Below, one piece after another: positions 1 to 10,339 of a stretch of 46,052 bases of DNA. Positions within the stretch are counted from its first letter, which is position 1, and the number at the start of each line of letters is the position of its first letter. The translations under genes were made by a program, and so were the position numbers. The notes below the pieces were generated by a model, which was given only the letters and a program-made list of their open reading frames with translations, was not told where the DNA came from and ran no database searches. Source of the stretch: JBHHZJ01 sp046758005 (GTDB taxonomy: Bacteria > Pseudomonadota > Alphaproteobacteria > Kiloniellales > J153); NCBI GenBank assembly GCA_046758005.1, contig JBHHZJ010000015.1:1-46052 (forward strand). The letters run 5' to 3'.

Positions 1-2
1 TA

Positions 3-626
3 CCGCTGATACTGATCACGGCCTTCGACCTCTTCATCCGCAAGACCGGCGTGTTTCAGATCTGGTTGGTGGAGAACGTGAGCGAGTACTTCGGCTCGAC
101 GCTGTTGCAGGAACTCGAGTGGCACTTCCACACCGCGCTCTTTACCCTGGTCCTCGGCTTCGGCTACATCTGGAACACGCACGTGCGCGTCGATCTCGTT
201 CGCGAAAGGCTCGAGTTCCGGAAGAAGGCCTGGCTCGAGTTTATAGGGCTGACCATCTTTCTCATTCCCTTTACCTCAACCATCGTCTACTTCGCGATCG
301 TGTACGCCTACGATTCTTGGTCCATCGGCGAGATCTCGGCGTCGCTGGTCGGGCTGCATCATCGCTGGATCATCAAGACCGTCCTCGCGATCGGTCTTGT
401 CGTTGCCGTGGTCGCGGGGATTTCCGTCTGGCTCCAGGTTGCGATCGTGCTGTTCGGGCCCAAGCACTGGCGCTATCCGCTCATGACCCTGGAGTGGCCG
501 GAGGAGACCGGCAAGACGATCGAGGGCAAGGAGCGGCTGGATTTGGAGAAGGTGGAGGACCAACTCGAGGTGCGCGCCGAAAAGAGCCAGGTCATGTTGC
601 GCGATCAGCAAGAAGCCAAGGGATAA
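3..626 (+). CDS. TRAP transporter small permease (DctQ family), 5' end outside window
   Basis: This is the small membrane subunit of a tripartite ATP-independent periplasmic (TRAP) transporter. With a large DctM-type permease and a periplasmic binding protein it imports organic acids or similar solutes. The frame is open to the left edge, so the true start lies upstream; 207 residues are visible. The ELEWHFHTALFTLVLGFGY segment followed by HVRVDLVRERL is the typical DctQ core, of the mannitol/chloroaromatic-type subgroup. Three to four hydrophobic segments are followed by a charged cytoplasmic tail of about 45 residues. A GTG at 51 is in frame, but the family-like residues before it (FDLFIRKTG) argue that it is internal. 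No dctM follows, so the partners are probably upstream. The substrate cannot be told from the sequence. Confidence 0.85.
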   Translation, partial: PLILITAFDLFIRKTGVFQIWLVENVSEYFGSTLLQELEWHFHTALFTLVLGFGYIWNTHVRVDLVRERLEFRKKAWLEFIGLTIFLIPFTSTIVYFAIVYAYDSWSIGEISASLVGLHHRWIIKTVLAIGLVVAVVAGISVWLQVAIVLFGPKHWRYPLMTLEWPEETGKTIEGKERLDLEKVEDQLEVRAEKSQVMLRDQQEAKG

Positions 627-757
627 GACCTGCCGCCGGGGCCTGGCGGTGCACCGGCAGCGAACCCGGAAACGCCGGGCTTCAACATTGCGGCGGCATG
701 GGGACGAAGGACCAGTGAGCCAGCGAAGTACTTGGCTCTTTCCAGATTGGTGGGCGG

Positions 758-1213
758 ATGTCCTGGGATAAATACATTCGGAAATACGTGTGGGACGAGG
801 TCAAGACGCCCTATTTCGTGCGTGTGGCCAAAATGACTAAGGAGCAAGCCAGCAGCGAGATCCTTGCCTATGTGCTCTTCCTCGCCGTTTTGTTCGCCGT
901 GATCTCACTCGTATCGCTGTCCGACGACGCCCCCAAAGGACGATCCTATGGCGTCTCGATCTATGCCCTTTCCGTGGTTTGCGGCGCGGTCGTCCTCGGC
1001 GCGACAAAGCATTATTATGCGGCCCTCTATTGCTCGACGGCGCCACCGGTCGCCCTTTTTCATTTCTTCTTCTATGGGTTCCCGCCGAACCTCCATACGA
1101 TCGACGAACTCCTGCTGCTCGCGGTCACGCTGGTTCTCCTGCGCTACTCGCTCAGGGTCGTGGCCATCGCCAAGGTTTATCAGGACATGCCGGGGGATGC
1201 GCAAAGCGGGTAA
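758..1213 (+). CDS. hypothetical four-helix membrane protein
   Basis: I do not recognise a family. The 151-residue product has a short charged N-terminus (about 30 residues), then hydrophobic segments at about 33-55, 64-82, 90-108 and 114-131, and ends in a short polar tail. This predicts an inner-membrane protein with four passes. The ATG at 758 follows a GGGCGG stretch that could serve as a weak ribosome binding site. It lies 131 bp after the DctQ-like gene and in the same direction, so co-transcription is possible but not shown. Codon use is like that of the neighbours. The coding call rests on the coherent hydrophobic pattern and the lack of a better frame. Confidence 0.6.
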   Translation: MSWDKYIRKYVWDEVKTPYFVRVAKMTKEQASSEILAYVLFLAVLFAVISLVSLSDDAPKGRSYGVSIYALSVVCGAVVLGATKHYYAALYCSTAPPVALFHFFFYGFPPNLHTIDELLLLAVTLVLLRYSLRVVAIAKVYQDMPGDAQSG

Positions 1214-1350
1214 GCCGATCGGAACATCGCGGCGCAACCGACCATTCGCCGCGCCGAGGGCCGGTCGGCGGCGCGCGGTCGCAACCGCGGCGCGTGAGCG
1301 GATCGGAGCCGGCCACGGTAACCGGCCGCCACTGCTGGACGAAGAGGCTC

Positions 1351-1743
1351 GTGAACGAGACGCGCGGTGACGACGGGAAATCCGGCGCAAGCCGAAAGGC
1401 GGTCCGATATCTGCGCCTTCACGCGCGCGCCTATGCGCTCGGCACCGTCGTTCTGTTTCTCGTGGATCTGATTACGCCCGGTCCATGGTGGTTTTTTTGG
1501 CCGGCATTCGCGTGGGGCGCTCTCGTTTTCCTTCACTATATGTACGTCAAGAGCATCAGCGCCGACGACGAGTGGGCCGCGCACCGGGCCGCAGAGGTGG
1601 CCGACAGGGCCTACGACCTCGGCCATATCGAGAACATTCGCGACCGGTACGAGCGCGCGAATTCGGGCGGCCGTGGCAACCCGAGGACCGGAGATCGGCC
1701 CGCCGCGTCTTCGCGTGACCCATCCGAGCGCAAGGCGCGGTGA
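1351..1743 (+). CDS. small 2TM-domain membrane protein
   Basis: A 130-residue protein with two closely spaced hydrophobic helices (about residues 24-43 and 45-63) separated by a PGPWWFFWP turn. A polar C-terminal region (ADDEWAAHRAAEVADRAYD and onward) follows. The pattern resembles the bacterial 2TM domain of unknown function, in which a Trp-rich turn links two helices. I chose the GTG at 1351. Another GTG at 1294 is in frame and possible, while the longer open frame back to 979 would overlap the preceding gene and looks non-coding. Function unknown. Confidence 0.55.
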   Translation: MNETRGDDGKSGASRKAVRYLRLHARAYALGTVVLFLVDLITPGPWWFFWPAFAWGALVFLHYMYVKSISADDEWAAHRAAEVADRAYDLGHIENIRDRYERANSGGRGNPRTGDRPAASSRDPSERKAR

Positions 1744-1838
1744 TGCACGCCTCGAGGGCCGGTGGCGCCGACCGGACGCCGCGGCGCGGCTCAAAACCTC
1801 CGGATCCGCGTATTACCGCGTGCATCCGAATAGCGGAA

Positions 1839-1866
1839 AGGGCCTAGCCGCTTCCAGCTAAGCCCT
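1839..1866 (-). terminator. hairpin downstream of tRNA-Ala
   Basis: The arms AGGGC-C-TAGC and GCTA-A-GCCCT form a 9-pair stem with one mismatch around an 8-nt loop. Read on the minus strand, it begins 9 nt after the CCA end of the tRNA and is followed by TTTCC. A factor-independent terminator is plausible, though the T-run is short. Confidence 0.5.
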
Positions 1867-1875
1867 TGATAAACT

Positions 1876-1951
<76 letters not shown>

Positions 1952-2057
1952 GGGGAAGGCGAATCGCCGCGCGCGCCGCGGCGCCGGGTCGGAAGTTAGG
2001 AAGCCGGCTACGGGCGCGCAAGGGAAAAATCGCCGCCGGGCGCTCGTGCCCGCGGCC

Positions 2058-2429
2058 TCAATCCTCCTCCTCGTTGCTGCCGACCACGACCTCTGCCACG
2101 TCCTCGTCGACGCCCAGTTCCGAGGCGTCCTCTATCAACGCGTCGTCCTCCGCCTCGGCCTCGGGCAGCTCGTCCAGGTCCTCCTCGCCCTCTTCCAGGT
2201 CGATGTCCAGGTCCTCCTCGACCACGGCCTTCACGGCGGGGGCCACCCTCTGGATCGGCTTGGTCACCTTGCCGAGCGCGTTGGCCCGGCTGCGGCGCGA
2301 CTTGAGCAGCACTTCGGGATCGAACTCGGCGCCGCATTTGGGACAGGTAATGGGCGCGCGGCCAAAGTCGTAGAATTTCGTGCCGCAGCCCTGGCAGAGC
2401 CGCTTCGTGCCCCAGTCCGGCTTGGTCAC
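2058..2429 (-). CDS. FYDLN-type acidic zinc-ribbon protein (TIGR02300-like)
   Basis: A 123-residue protein with an N-terminal zinc ribbon (Cys12, Cys15, Cys29, Cys32) around the motif KFYDFGRAPITCPKCG. The family signature is KFYDLN, changed here to KFYDFG. A basic middle part (KSRRSRANALGKVTKP) is followed by a very acidic tail ending in NEEED. This matches the alphaproteobacterial 'FYDLN acid' family, whose role is unknown; a nucleic-acid or RNA polymerase contact has been guessed for such layouts but is not shown. The GTG start at 2429 follows the ribosome binding site GGGAGGATT. The gene is divergent from aroA. Confidence 0.85.
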   Translation of the reverse strand: MTKPDWGTKRLCQGCGTKFYDFGRAPITCPKCGAEFDPEVLLKSRRSRANALGKVTKPIQRVAPAVKAVVEEDLDIDLEEGEEDLDELPEAEAEDDALIEDASELGVDEDVAEVVVGSNEEED

Positions 2430-2598
2430 CGGCAATCCTCCCGCGTTCTTGCCCAGCGACAACGGGCGAGCCAATTGCCACGTTCGCCGGGCGCTGTCAA
2501 AAGGTAATTCGCACCGTGCCGCACTGTTGCCCGGCGGTGCGGATATGGTACAGACGACGGGCCCGAACGCCCTCATTCCGCGGAGGATTTTCCCCGCC

Positions 2599-3933
2599 GT
2601 GCGACCGCTGACCGCAAGACCGAGCGAAGCCCTGCGGGGCCAGGTGCGCGTGCCCGGCGACAAGTCGATCTCGCACCGCGCGCTCATGATCGGCGCGCTC
2701 GCGGTCGGCGGTACCGAGGTCCACGGCCTGCTCGAGGGCGAGGACGTGTTGCGCACCGCGGCGGCGGTGCGGGCGCTGGGCGCCGAGATCGAACGCGACG
2801 CGGACGGGACCTGGCGCGTCTGGGGACGCGGCCTCGGCGGCCTGTGCGAGCCCGAGGACGTGCTCGACCTCGGCAACTCCGGCACCGGCGCGCGGCTCCT
2901 CATGGGCGTGTTGGCCACCCACCCGCTGCGTGCCGTGCTGACCGGCGACGCCAGCCTGCGCCGCCGGCCCATGGCGCGAGTCGCGGCGCCGTTGCGCGAG
3001 ATGGGCGCCGCGGTGATCGCGCGGGACGGCTGCCGCCTGCCGCTCATCGTGCTCGGCACCGATCAGGCCGTGCCGATCCGCTACCGCCTGCCGGTCGCCT
3101 CGGCGCAGGTGAAGTCGGCGGTCCTGCTCGCCGGCCTGAACGCGCCGGGCCAGACCACGGTCATCGAGCCGCAGCCCACGCGCGACCACACGGAGCTGAT
3201 GCTGCGCCACTTCGGGGCGGCGCTCGCCGTCGAGCAGACCGAACAGGGCCGCGCCGTCACCGTGACCGGCCAGCCGGAGCTGACCGCCCGGGCCGTGCGC
3301 GTGCCGGCCGACCCCTCCTCGGCCGCCTTCGTAGCGGTCGGCGCGCTCGTCCTGCCGGGCTCGGAGGTGCGCCTGCCGGGCGTCGGCGTCAATCCGAGCC
3401 GCGCCGGCCTGTTCGCCACCCTGGAGGAGATGGGCGCCCGCCTGCGCTTCGAGAACCGGCGCGAGGAGGCGGGCGAGCCGGTCGCCGACCTCGTGGCCGC
3501 GGCGGGCCCGCTCCACGCCGTCGAGGTGCCGGCGGAGCGCGCGCCGAGCATGATCGACGAATACCCCATCCTCGCCGTCGCCGCGGCCTGCGCCAGGGGC
3601 AGCACCGTCATGCCCGGACTGGGCGAACTGCGCGTCAAGGAAAGCGACCGCCTGGCCGCCATCGCGCGCGGCCTGGCCGCGTGTGGGATCGGGGTCGAGG
3701 AGGACCCGGACGGCCTGGTCGTGCACGGCCTCGGCGGCCGGCCGCCCGGCGGGGCGAGGATCGAGGCCGCGCTCGACCACCGCATCGCCATGAGCTTCCT
3801 GGTCCTCGGCCTGGCCGCCGAGCGCCCGGTCACGATCGACGACGGGGCACCGATCGACACCAGCTTCCCCGGCTTTGTCGAGCTCATGGCCGGCCTCGGC
3901 GCCGAGATTTCCGCGGAGACCGCCGGGCGATGA
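2599..3933 (+). CDS. aroA: 3-phosphoshikimate 1-carboxyvinyltransferase (EPSP synthase)
   Basis: Transfers the enolpyruvyl group of PEP to shikimate 3-phosphate, the sixth step of the shikimate pathway. The 444-residue product has the VPGDKSISHRALMIG substrate-binding motif at about residues 18-32. LGNSGTGARLLMG lies near 95, SAQVKSAVLLAGLNAPG near 175, and RVKESDRLAAIARGL in the C-terminal half. The overall pattern (TGDASLRRRPM, RDHTELMLRHFGA) is of the class II type, but a Gly is kept in the GNSGTG loop where the CP4 enzyme has Ala. I chose the GTG at 2599 because it sits 12 nt after GGAGG and gives the usual RPLTAR N-terminus; an in-frame ATG at 2545 is an alternative. The stop overlaps the cmk start (ATGA), so the two are translationally coupled. 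Confidence 0.95.
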   Translation: MRPLTARPSEALRGQVRVPGDKSISHRALMIGALAVGGTEVHGLLEGEDVLRTAAAVRALGAEIERDADGTWRVWGRGLGGLCEPEDVLDLGNSGTGARLLMGVLATHPLRAVLTGDASLRRRPMARVAAPLREMGAAVIARDGCRLPLIVLGTDQAVPIRYRLPVASAQVKSAVLLAGLNAPGQTTVIEPQPTRDHTELMLRHFGAALAVEQTEQGRAVTVTGQPELTARAVRVPADPSSAAFVAVGALVLPGSEVRLPGVGVNPSRAGLFATLEEMGARLRFENRREEAGEPVADLVAAAGPLHAVEVPAERAPSMIDEYPILAVAAACARGSTVMPGLGELRVKESDRLAAIARGLAACGIGVEEDPDGLVVHGLGGRPPGGARIEAALDHRIAMSFLVLGLAAERPVTIDDGAPIDTSFPGFVELMAGLGAEISAETAGR

Positions 3934-4598
3934 TCATCGCGATCGACGGCCCGGGTGCCGCCGGCAAGGGCACCCTGGCCCGGCGCCTAGCCCGCGAGCT
4001 CGATTTCGCCTACCTCGACACCGGGCTCATCTACCGCGCGGCGGCGGCCAAGGTCCTCGACGCCGGCGGCGACCCGGCGGACGCGGCGAGGTCGGCGCGC
4101 GCCGCGGCGGCGCTCACTCTGGCGGACCTGGAGCGCCCGGGCCTGCGCGATGAGCGGGTCGGCCAGGCGGCCTCGGTGGTGGCGGCGATCCCGGCGGTGC
4201 GCCGGGCCCTGCTCGACCTCCAGCGGCGCTTCGCCGAGGCCCCGCCGGGCGGCAAGCGCGGCGCGGTGCTCGACGGCCGCGACATCGGCACGGTGGTCTG
4301 CCCCGAGGCGGACGTGAAGCTGTTCGTCACCGCCAGCCCCGGAGCGCGCGCGGCGCGGCGCCATAAAGAGTTGCTCGAGCGGGGTGAGCCGAGTATATAC
4401 GCGCGCGTCGTGGAGGAAATGAAGGCGCGCGATGCCCGCGACAGCGCGCGCGCCGCCGCGCCGCTGAAGCCGGCGCCCGATGCGATCGTTCTCGACACCA
4501 GTGACATGGACGCCGAAACGGTCTTCCGGGCCGCACTGGAGATCGTCGCGTCGCGGCGCGCCGCGAACCCGGCCCCAGGGCCGGCGGGAGCGGCGTGA
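3930..4598 (+). CDS. cmk: cytidylate kinase
   Basis: Phosphorylates CMP and dCMP with ATP in pyrimidine nucleotide salvage. The 222-residue protein opens with the P-loop IAIDGPGAAGKGTLARRLA and then YLDTGLIYRA. LDGRDIGTVVCPEADVKLFVTAS binds the acceptor nucleotide, and a lid region carries the RHKELLERGEPSIY and RDARDSARAAAPLKPA motifs typical of Cmk. The length is normal. The ATG overlaps the aroA stop by 4 bp. The aroA-cmk-rpsA order is common in proteobacteria and suggests one transcript into rpsA. Confidence 0.96.
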   Translation: MIIAIDGPGAAGKGTLARRLARELDFAYLDTGLIYRAAAAKVLDAGGDPADAARSARAAAALTLADLERPGLRDERVGQAASVVAAIPAVRRALLDLQRRFAEAPPGGKRGAVLDGRDIGTVVCPEADVKLFVTASPGARAARRHKELLERGEPSIYARVVEEMKARDARDSARAAAPLKPAPDAIVLDTSDMDAETVFRAALEIVASRRAANPAPGPAGAA

Positions 4599-4602
4599 CA
4601 TG

Positions 4603-4646
4603 CCCGGGGCCGCCCCCGGGAAGACCGCCGGAGCCAACCGGTTGGC
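4603..4646 (+). promoter_or_regulatory. hairpin and perfect palindrome in the rpsA leader
   Basis: Within the 82-bp gap before rpsA, CCCGGGG (4603-4609) and CCCCGGG (4614-4620) form a strong hairpin with a 4-nt loop. It is followed by the perfect 14-bp palindrome GCCAACCGGTTGGC (4633-4646). Together they leave about 35 nt before the rpsA start. They could act as a partial terminator, a processing site or a leader for S1 feedback control. The structure is seen; the role is inferred. Confidence 0.4.
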
Positions 4647-4680
4647 CCGAATACCGTGAACGAAGAAAGGGACTTGATAC

Positions 4681-6612
<1,932 letters not shown>

Positions 6613-6640
6613 TAGTCCCGCGACACCGTCGGTTACGGCC

Positions 6641-6668
6641 ACGGCCCGGCGAAGTTTCGTCGGGCCGT
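6641..6668 (+). terminator. hairpin after rpsA
   Basis: ACGGCCCGGCGAA pairs with TTCGTCGGGCCGT across a GT centre: 13 pairs, including one G-T, starting 29 nt after the rpsA stop. No T-run follows, so it may terminate weakly or protect the 3' end. It is nearly symmetric and would also fold on the other strand. Confidence 0.55.
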
Positions 6669-6679
6669 TGTGCGTCCAG

Positions 6680-6775
6680 CCCTCGCGCGGCTTGAAGCAG
6701 TGCTAAAAAATGCGTTTGTTCTGAACGGCTTATCCTTGACGCCTCCGAATGTCTCTGGCAGGCTAATAAATCGGC
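6680..6775 (+). promoter_or_regulatory. probable ihfB promoter region (304-bp gap rpsA-ihfB)
   Basis: This is the most AT-rich part of the gap at 6613-6916. It holds CTAAAAAATGCG near 6702, TTGACG at 6736-6741 and CTAATAAATC from 6763. No -35/-10 pair with a 16-18 bp spacer is clear; the TTGACG-to-CTAATA distance is 21 bp. The remainder of the gap shows only the rpsA hairpin and a strong ribosome binding site (GGGGGGAAGGG) just before ihfB. Confidence 0.3.
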
Positions 6776-6916
6776 ATCGGGCCCGGGTACAATGCCGCTT
6801 GTGCAAACAGGGGCGGGGGAGGCCGCCGGGCCGCGTTTCCTGCTCGACCGCCGCGGCGACGATCTTCCGTCTTTTCGACGGGCGGGGCCAGTCGTTCATT
6901 GGGGGGAAGGGCTGCC

Positions 6917-7201
6917 ATGACGAAGTCCGAACTGATCCAGCGCATCGCGGAGCTCAACCCGCACCTCTATCATCGCGACGTGGAACGGATCGTGACGACG
7001 ATCTTCGACGAGATCGCCGGGGCGTTGGCGCGCGGCGACCGGGTGGAGCTCCGGGGTTTCGGCGCATTCTCCGTCAAGCGCCGCGAGGAGCGGGTCGGCC
7101 GCAACCCGCGCACCGGCGACGCGGTGCGCGTCGCGGAAAAGCACATTCCCTTCTTCAAAACCGGTAAACTGCTGCGCGAACGCTTGAACGCCGGGTCGTA
7201 A
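6917..7201 (+). CDS. ihfB: integration host factor subunit beta
   Basis: The beta subunit of the IHF heterodimer, which bends DNA sharply at specific sites and assists transcription, recombination and replication. At 94 residues it has the normal length. It begins MTKSELIQRIAELNPHL, has RVELRGFGAFSVKRREERVGRNPRTGDAV with the DNA-intercalating Pro of the beta-arm, and ends IPFFKTGKLLRERLNAGS. The IHF-beta assignment rests on the TKSELI start and its position after rpsA, as in many proteobacteria. The ATG at 6917 follows GGGGGGAAGGG at good spacing; a TTG at 6899 in the same frame is within that site and unlikely. Confidence 0.95.
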   Translation: MTKSELIQRIAELNPHLYHRDVERIVTTIFDEIAGALARGDRVELRGFGAFSVKRREERVGRNPRTGDAVRVAEKHIPFFKTGKLLRERLNAGS

Positions 7202-7271
7202 ACGTCCGGGGCCGGCTCGGGCGCGCCCGGATCGGCGGCCGACCTGTCAGCCACAGCGCAGTTCTGAACAT

Positions 7272-7658
7272 GTGAAACGGATATCCTGGATTCTAACCCT
7301 TCCCGTGACGGTCGTGGCCGTGGTGTTCGCGATCACGAACCGGGCGCCCGTCACCCTCGATCTCTGGCCGCTCGGGATCTCGGTCGGGGTCCCGCTTTTT
7401 GCGGTCATCCTGGGCAGCGCCTTCGTCGGCCTGCTCGTCGGGGCCGCGGCGGCTTGGCTGTCCGGGGGCGCGGCGCGCCGGCGCGCGCGCAAGGCGCAGC
7501 GCCGGGCCGCAGAGCTGGAGCGCGAGCTCGCCCGGATGCGGCGTGAGCGCCAGAACGCGCGGCCCGGGCCGGCGACGACGCAGACCGGCCAGGCGGGCCA
7601 GCCGACGTCCGCCAAGGGCGCGGCCGAGCGCGCCAAGCTCCCGGCCACCGGGGCGTAA
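7272..7658 (+). CDS. lapA: LapA-domain inner membrane protein (DUF1049)
   Basis: A 128-residue protein with the two-helix LapA/DUF1049 layout. Helix 1 (about 6-22) leads into AITNRAPVTLDLWPLGISVGVP, the conserved Asn and Leu-Trp-Pro loop. Helix 2 (about 42-62) is followed by a basic alpha-helical stretch (ARRRARKAQRRAAELEREL) that looks like a short coiled coil, and then a polar tail. In E. coli LapA works with LapB in lipopolysaccharide assembly; that role here is inferred. Placement directly after ihfB is the usual alphaproteobacterial arrangement. The GTG start at 7272 gives the family N-terminus MKRISWI. Confidence 0.82.
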   Translation: MKRISWILTLPVTVVAVVFAITNRAPVTLDLWPLGISVGVPLFAVILGSAFVGLLVGAAAAWLSGGAARRRARKAQRRAAELERELARMRRERQNARPGPATTQTGQAGQPTSAKGAAERAKLPATGA

Positions 7659-7676
7659 AGCCGCGGTCGCGGCGCC

Positions 7677-8612
7677 ATGCGGGTCGTCTCGGCAGCGGAA
7701 GTGGAGGCGGCGCTCGACTACGAGAGCCTGGTCGAGCGCCTGCGCCAGGCCTTCCGGCGCGACATCGAGGTCCCGGTGCGCCACCACCACACGATCGCGA
7801 CCGGGACCGGGTCCGACGCCACGCTGCTGCTGATGCCCGCCTGGCAGCCGCGCCGCCACATCGGCGTCAAGATGGTGACCATCTTTCCCGACAACGCCGC
7901 GCGCGACCTGCCGGCGGTGATGGGCATCTACCTGCTGCTCGACGGCAAGACCGGCTCGCCCGTGGCGCTCATCGACGGGCCGATGCTCACCGCCAAGCGC
8001 ACCGCGGCGGCCTCCGCGCTCGCCTCACGCTATCTCTCGCGGCCGGACTGCGAGCGCCTGCTCATGGTCGGCACGGGCACGCTCGCCCCCCATCTCATCG
8101 TGGCGCACGCCACGGTGCGGCCGATCCGCAACGTGCTGGTCTGGGGCCGCACGCAGGAGAAGGCCGCGCGTCTGGCCCGGCGCCTCGACCGCAGCGACTT
8201 TCGCGTCGCGCACACCGCCGATCTGGAGGCGGCGGTGCGCGGCGCGCACATCATCTCATGCGCGACCTTGAGCCGCGAGCCGCTGATCAGGGGGGAATGG
8301 CTGCAGCCCGGCCAGCACCTTGACCTGGTCGGCGCCTACCGGCCGGACATGCGCGAGGCCGACGACGCCGCGGTCCGGCGCGCGCGCGTCTTCGTCGACA
8401 CCCGCGCCGGCGCGTGCACGGAGGCCGGCGACATCGTCCAGCCGATCGAGTCCGGCGCGCTCGACGCGAACGACATCGCCGCCGACTTGTTCGAGCTGAG
8501 CCGGGGTGAGCGGGCCGGGCGCCGCTTCTACGACCAGATCACGCTGTTCAAGTCGGTCGGCACGGCCATCGAGGACTTCGCCGCCGCCCAGCTCACGGTC
8601 GAGCGGGCCTGA
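7677..8612 (+). CDS. ornithine cyclodeaminase / mu-crystallin family protein
   Basis: A 311-residue NAD(P)-dependent enzyme of the ornithine cyclodeaminase/mu-crystallin superfamily, whose members act on amino acids or cyclic imines. The N-terminal part has PVRHHHTIA and IGVKMVTIFPDNAARDLPAVMGIYLLLDGKTGSPVALIDG, then LTAKRTAAASALASRYLSR. A Rossmann segment follows (LLMVGTGTLAPHLIVAHA), then IISCATLSREPLI and LDLVGAYRPDMREADDAAV. The canonical dinucleotide loop GxGxxA is kept as GTGTLA. Family membership is clear but the substrate is not; the name 'ornithine cyclodeaminase' should not be taken literally. It lies 18 bp after lapA and 78 bp before pyrF on the same strand. Confidence 0.85.
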   Translation: MRVVSAAEVEAALDYESLVERLRQAFRRDIEVPVRHHHTIATGTGSDATLLLMPAWQPRRHIGVKMVTIFPDNAARDLPAVMGIYLLLDGKTGSPVALIDGPMLTAKRTAAASALASRYLSRPDCERLLMVGTGTLAPHLIVAHATVRPIRNVLVWGRTQEKAARLARRLDRSDFRVAHTADLEAAVRGAHIISCATLSREPLIRGEWLQPGQHLDLVGAYRPDMREADDAAVRRARVFVDTRAGACTEAGDIVQPIESGALDANDIAADLFELSRGERAGRRFYDQITLFKSVGTAIEDFAAAQLTVERA

Positions 8613-8690
8613 GCCGGGCCGCGTCACATCCTCCGCGCCCGCCGTCCCGCCCGGCGTGACCGCATCCGCGCCCTCTGCTATACCCGCGCC

Positions 8691-9440
8691 ATGACCCAAG
8701 CCGCCCCTGGGCCGAACGCCAAGGACCGCATCTTCGTCGCGCTGGATACGCCCGATCTCGAGCGGGCGGCCAAGCTGGCCTCGGCATTGCGCGGCGCGGT
8801 GGGCGGGCTCAAGGTCGGCGCGGAGCTGTTCACTGCGCACGGCCCGGACGGCGTGCGCGCCGTGATCGGCGGCGAGCGGCTGTTTCTCGACCTCAAGTTC
8901 CACGACATCCCGAACACCGCGGCCGGCGCCCTGCGCGCCGCGGCCCGCGTCCGCCCGTTCATGGTCACGGTCCACGCAGCAGGCGGGCCGGCCATGATGC
9001 AGGCCGCGGCGCAGGCGGCGCGCGAGGCGGCCGAGGACGCAGACGCGCCGCGCCCGCTCGTTATTGCCGTCACTGTGCTGACCAGCCTCGACGACTCCGA
9101 TCTGGAGGCCGTGGGCCAGCACGGGCCGGTCGGCGAACAGGTCCGGCGTCTGGCCGTCATGGCCCGGGACAGCGGCCTCGACGGCGCGGTGTGCGGCCCG
9201 CACGAGATCACCGCCTTGCGCGCGCTGTGCGGGCCGGATTTCGTCCTGGTCGTGCCGGGCATCCGGCCGCGCCTTGCGCCGGCGGGCGACCAGAAGCGCG
9301 TGATGACGCCCGCGCAGGCGGTGGCCGCGGGGGCCGACTACCTGGTCGTCGGCCGCCCGATCACCGCCCAGCCCGATCCCGTGGCCGCGGCGCGGCGCAT
9401 CGCCGAGGAGCTGGCGGACCCGGGGGGCGTCCCGGCATGA
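8691..9440 (+). CDS. pyrF: orotidine 5'-phosphate decarboxylase
   Basis: Catalyses the last step of UMP synthesis. The 249-residue TIM barrel contains IFVALDTPDLERA, LKVGAELFTAHG, the catalytic FLDLKFHDIPNTAAGALRAA segment (Asp-x-Lys-x-x-Asp), TVHAAGGPAMMQAA, VVPGIRP and the phosphate-binding VVGRPITAQPDP. The length is normal. The stop overlaps the next gene by 4 bp (ATGA), suggesting coupled translation with the following membrane protein and trpF. Confidence 0.96.
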   Translation: MTQAAPGPNAKDRIFVALDTPDLERAAKLASALRGAVGGLKVGAELFTAHGPDGVRAVIGGERLFLDLKFHDIPNTAAGALRAAARVRPFMVTVHAAGGPAMMQAAAQAAREAAEDADAPRPLVIAVTVLTSLDDSDLEAVGQHGPVGEQVRRLAVMARDSGLDGAVCGPHEITALRALCGPDFVLVVPGIRPRLAPAGDQKRVMTPAQAVAAGADYLVVGRPITAQPDPVAAARRIAEELADPGGVPA

Positions 9441-10336
9441 GCCAGAGCAGCCCGCCGCCGTCCGCCATCCGGCGCGTGCCGGTCGGCGCGACGGTGATGG
9501 AGGCCTACGGCACCGTGCTCGGCCGGCTGGGCTTCGTGTTCAAGGCGGCGGCGCTTCCTTTCCTCCTGTCGATCGCGCTCGCCGCGCTTTCGGTCCTGGC
9601 GCAGCGCGACTGGTTTCTGTCGTTTCCGCTCATGGTCGTCGGCTTCGTGCCTTACACGCTTTTCGGCGTCGCCTGGCACCGGCTGACCCTGCTCGGCCCG
9701 GGGTTGGGCGCGCCGGCCGTGTTTCCGGGCTGGACGCGCCGGCACTGGCGCTTCCTTGGCTACGTTCTGGCCGTCATGCTGATCGTCTACGCCGTGTTGA
9801 CGGCCTTCGGCCTGTTCGGCAGCGCGCTCGCGGGCGGGCGGGGCGGCCATCCCCTTCCCCCGGTCCAGGCCCTGGTCCTTTTCGCGGCGCTCGTTGCGGT
9901 GCTCGTCGGACTGCCCTATCTCATGATGCGCCTCAGCTTCGTCTTCCCTGCGGTGGCGGTGGACGAGGCCTACGGCTTGGCGCATTCCTGGGCGCATACG
10001 CGGGGCCAGGGGTTTCGGCTGCTCGCAGTGATCTTCGTGACCGCGCTGCCGATGGTCGCACTGATCTGGGCCGTGGGCTGGATCCTGGGCGTCTACGTCC
10101 TGCCCGATCCGGGAATCATAGCCGGGCAGGAGGGCGTGCCCACGGAGCGCGCGTTGCTGGACTTTTTCGCGCAGAACGCCGTGTCGATCCTGTTCGCTCA
10201 GTTCGTGCTCGCCGCCTTGAGTTACGTCCTGATGGCCCTGGTGGTCTCGGCGATTTCGCTCGCGTTCCGCATCGCCACCGGCTGGGTGCCGGCCCCGGCC
10301 GCGCCGGCCGGCGGCGCCGGGCCGGGCGGGGGCTGA
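9437..10336 (+). CDS. hypothetical six-helix membrane protein
   Basis: No family name is assigned with confidence. The 299-residue product has an N-terminal segment PVGATVMEAYGTVLGRLGFVFKAAA, then about six hydrophobic stretches (roughly 37-56, 62-85, 112-134, 149-172, 197-221 and 243-268), and a Pro/Ala/Gly-rich tail. The layout resembles uncharacterised alphaproteobacterial inner-membrane proteins that hold polytopic helices with an amphipathic start. It is wedged between pyrF (4-bp overlap) and trpF (3-bp gap), so it is surely in the same transcript, but nothing links it to nucleotide or tryptophan synthesis. Confidence 0.75.
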   Translation: MSQSSPPPSAIRRVPVGATVMEAYGTVLGRLGFVFKAAALPFLLSIALAALSVLAQRDWFLSFPLMVVGFVPYTLFGVAWHRLTLLGPGLGAPAVFPGWTRRHWRFLGYVLAVMLIVYAVLTAFGLFGSALAGGRGGHPLPPVQALVLFAALVAVLVGLPYLMMRLSFVFPAVAVDEAYGLAHSWAHTRGQGFRLLAVIFVTALPMVALIWAVGWILGVYVLPDPGIIAGQEGVPTERALLDFFAQNAVSILFAQFVLAALSYVLMALVVSAISLAFRIATGWVPAPAAPAGGAGPGGG

Positions 10337-10339
10337 GCC

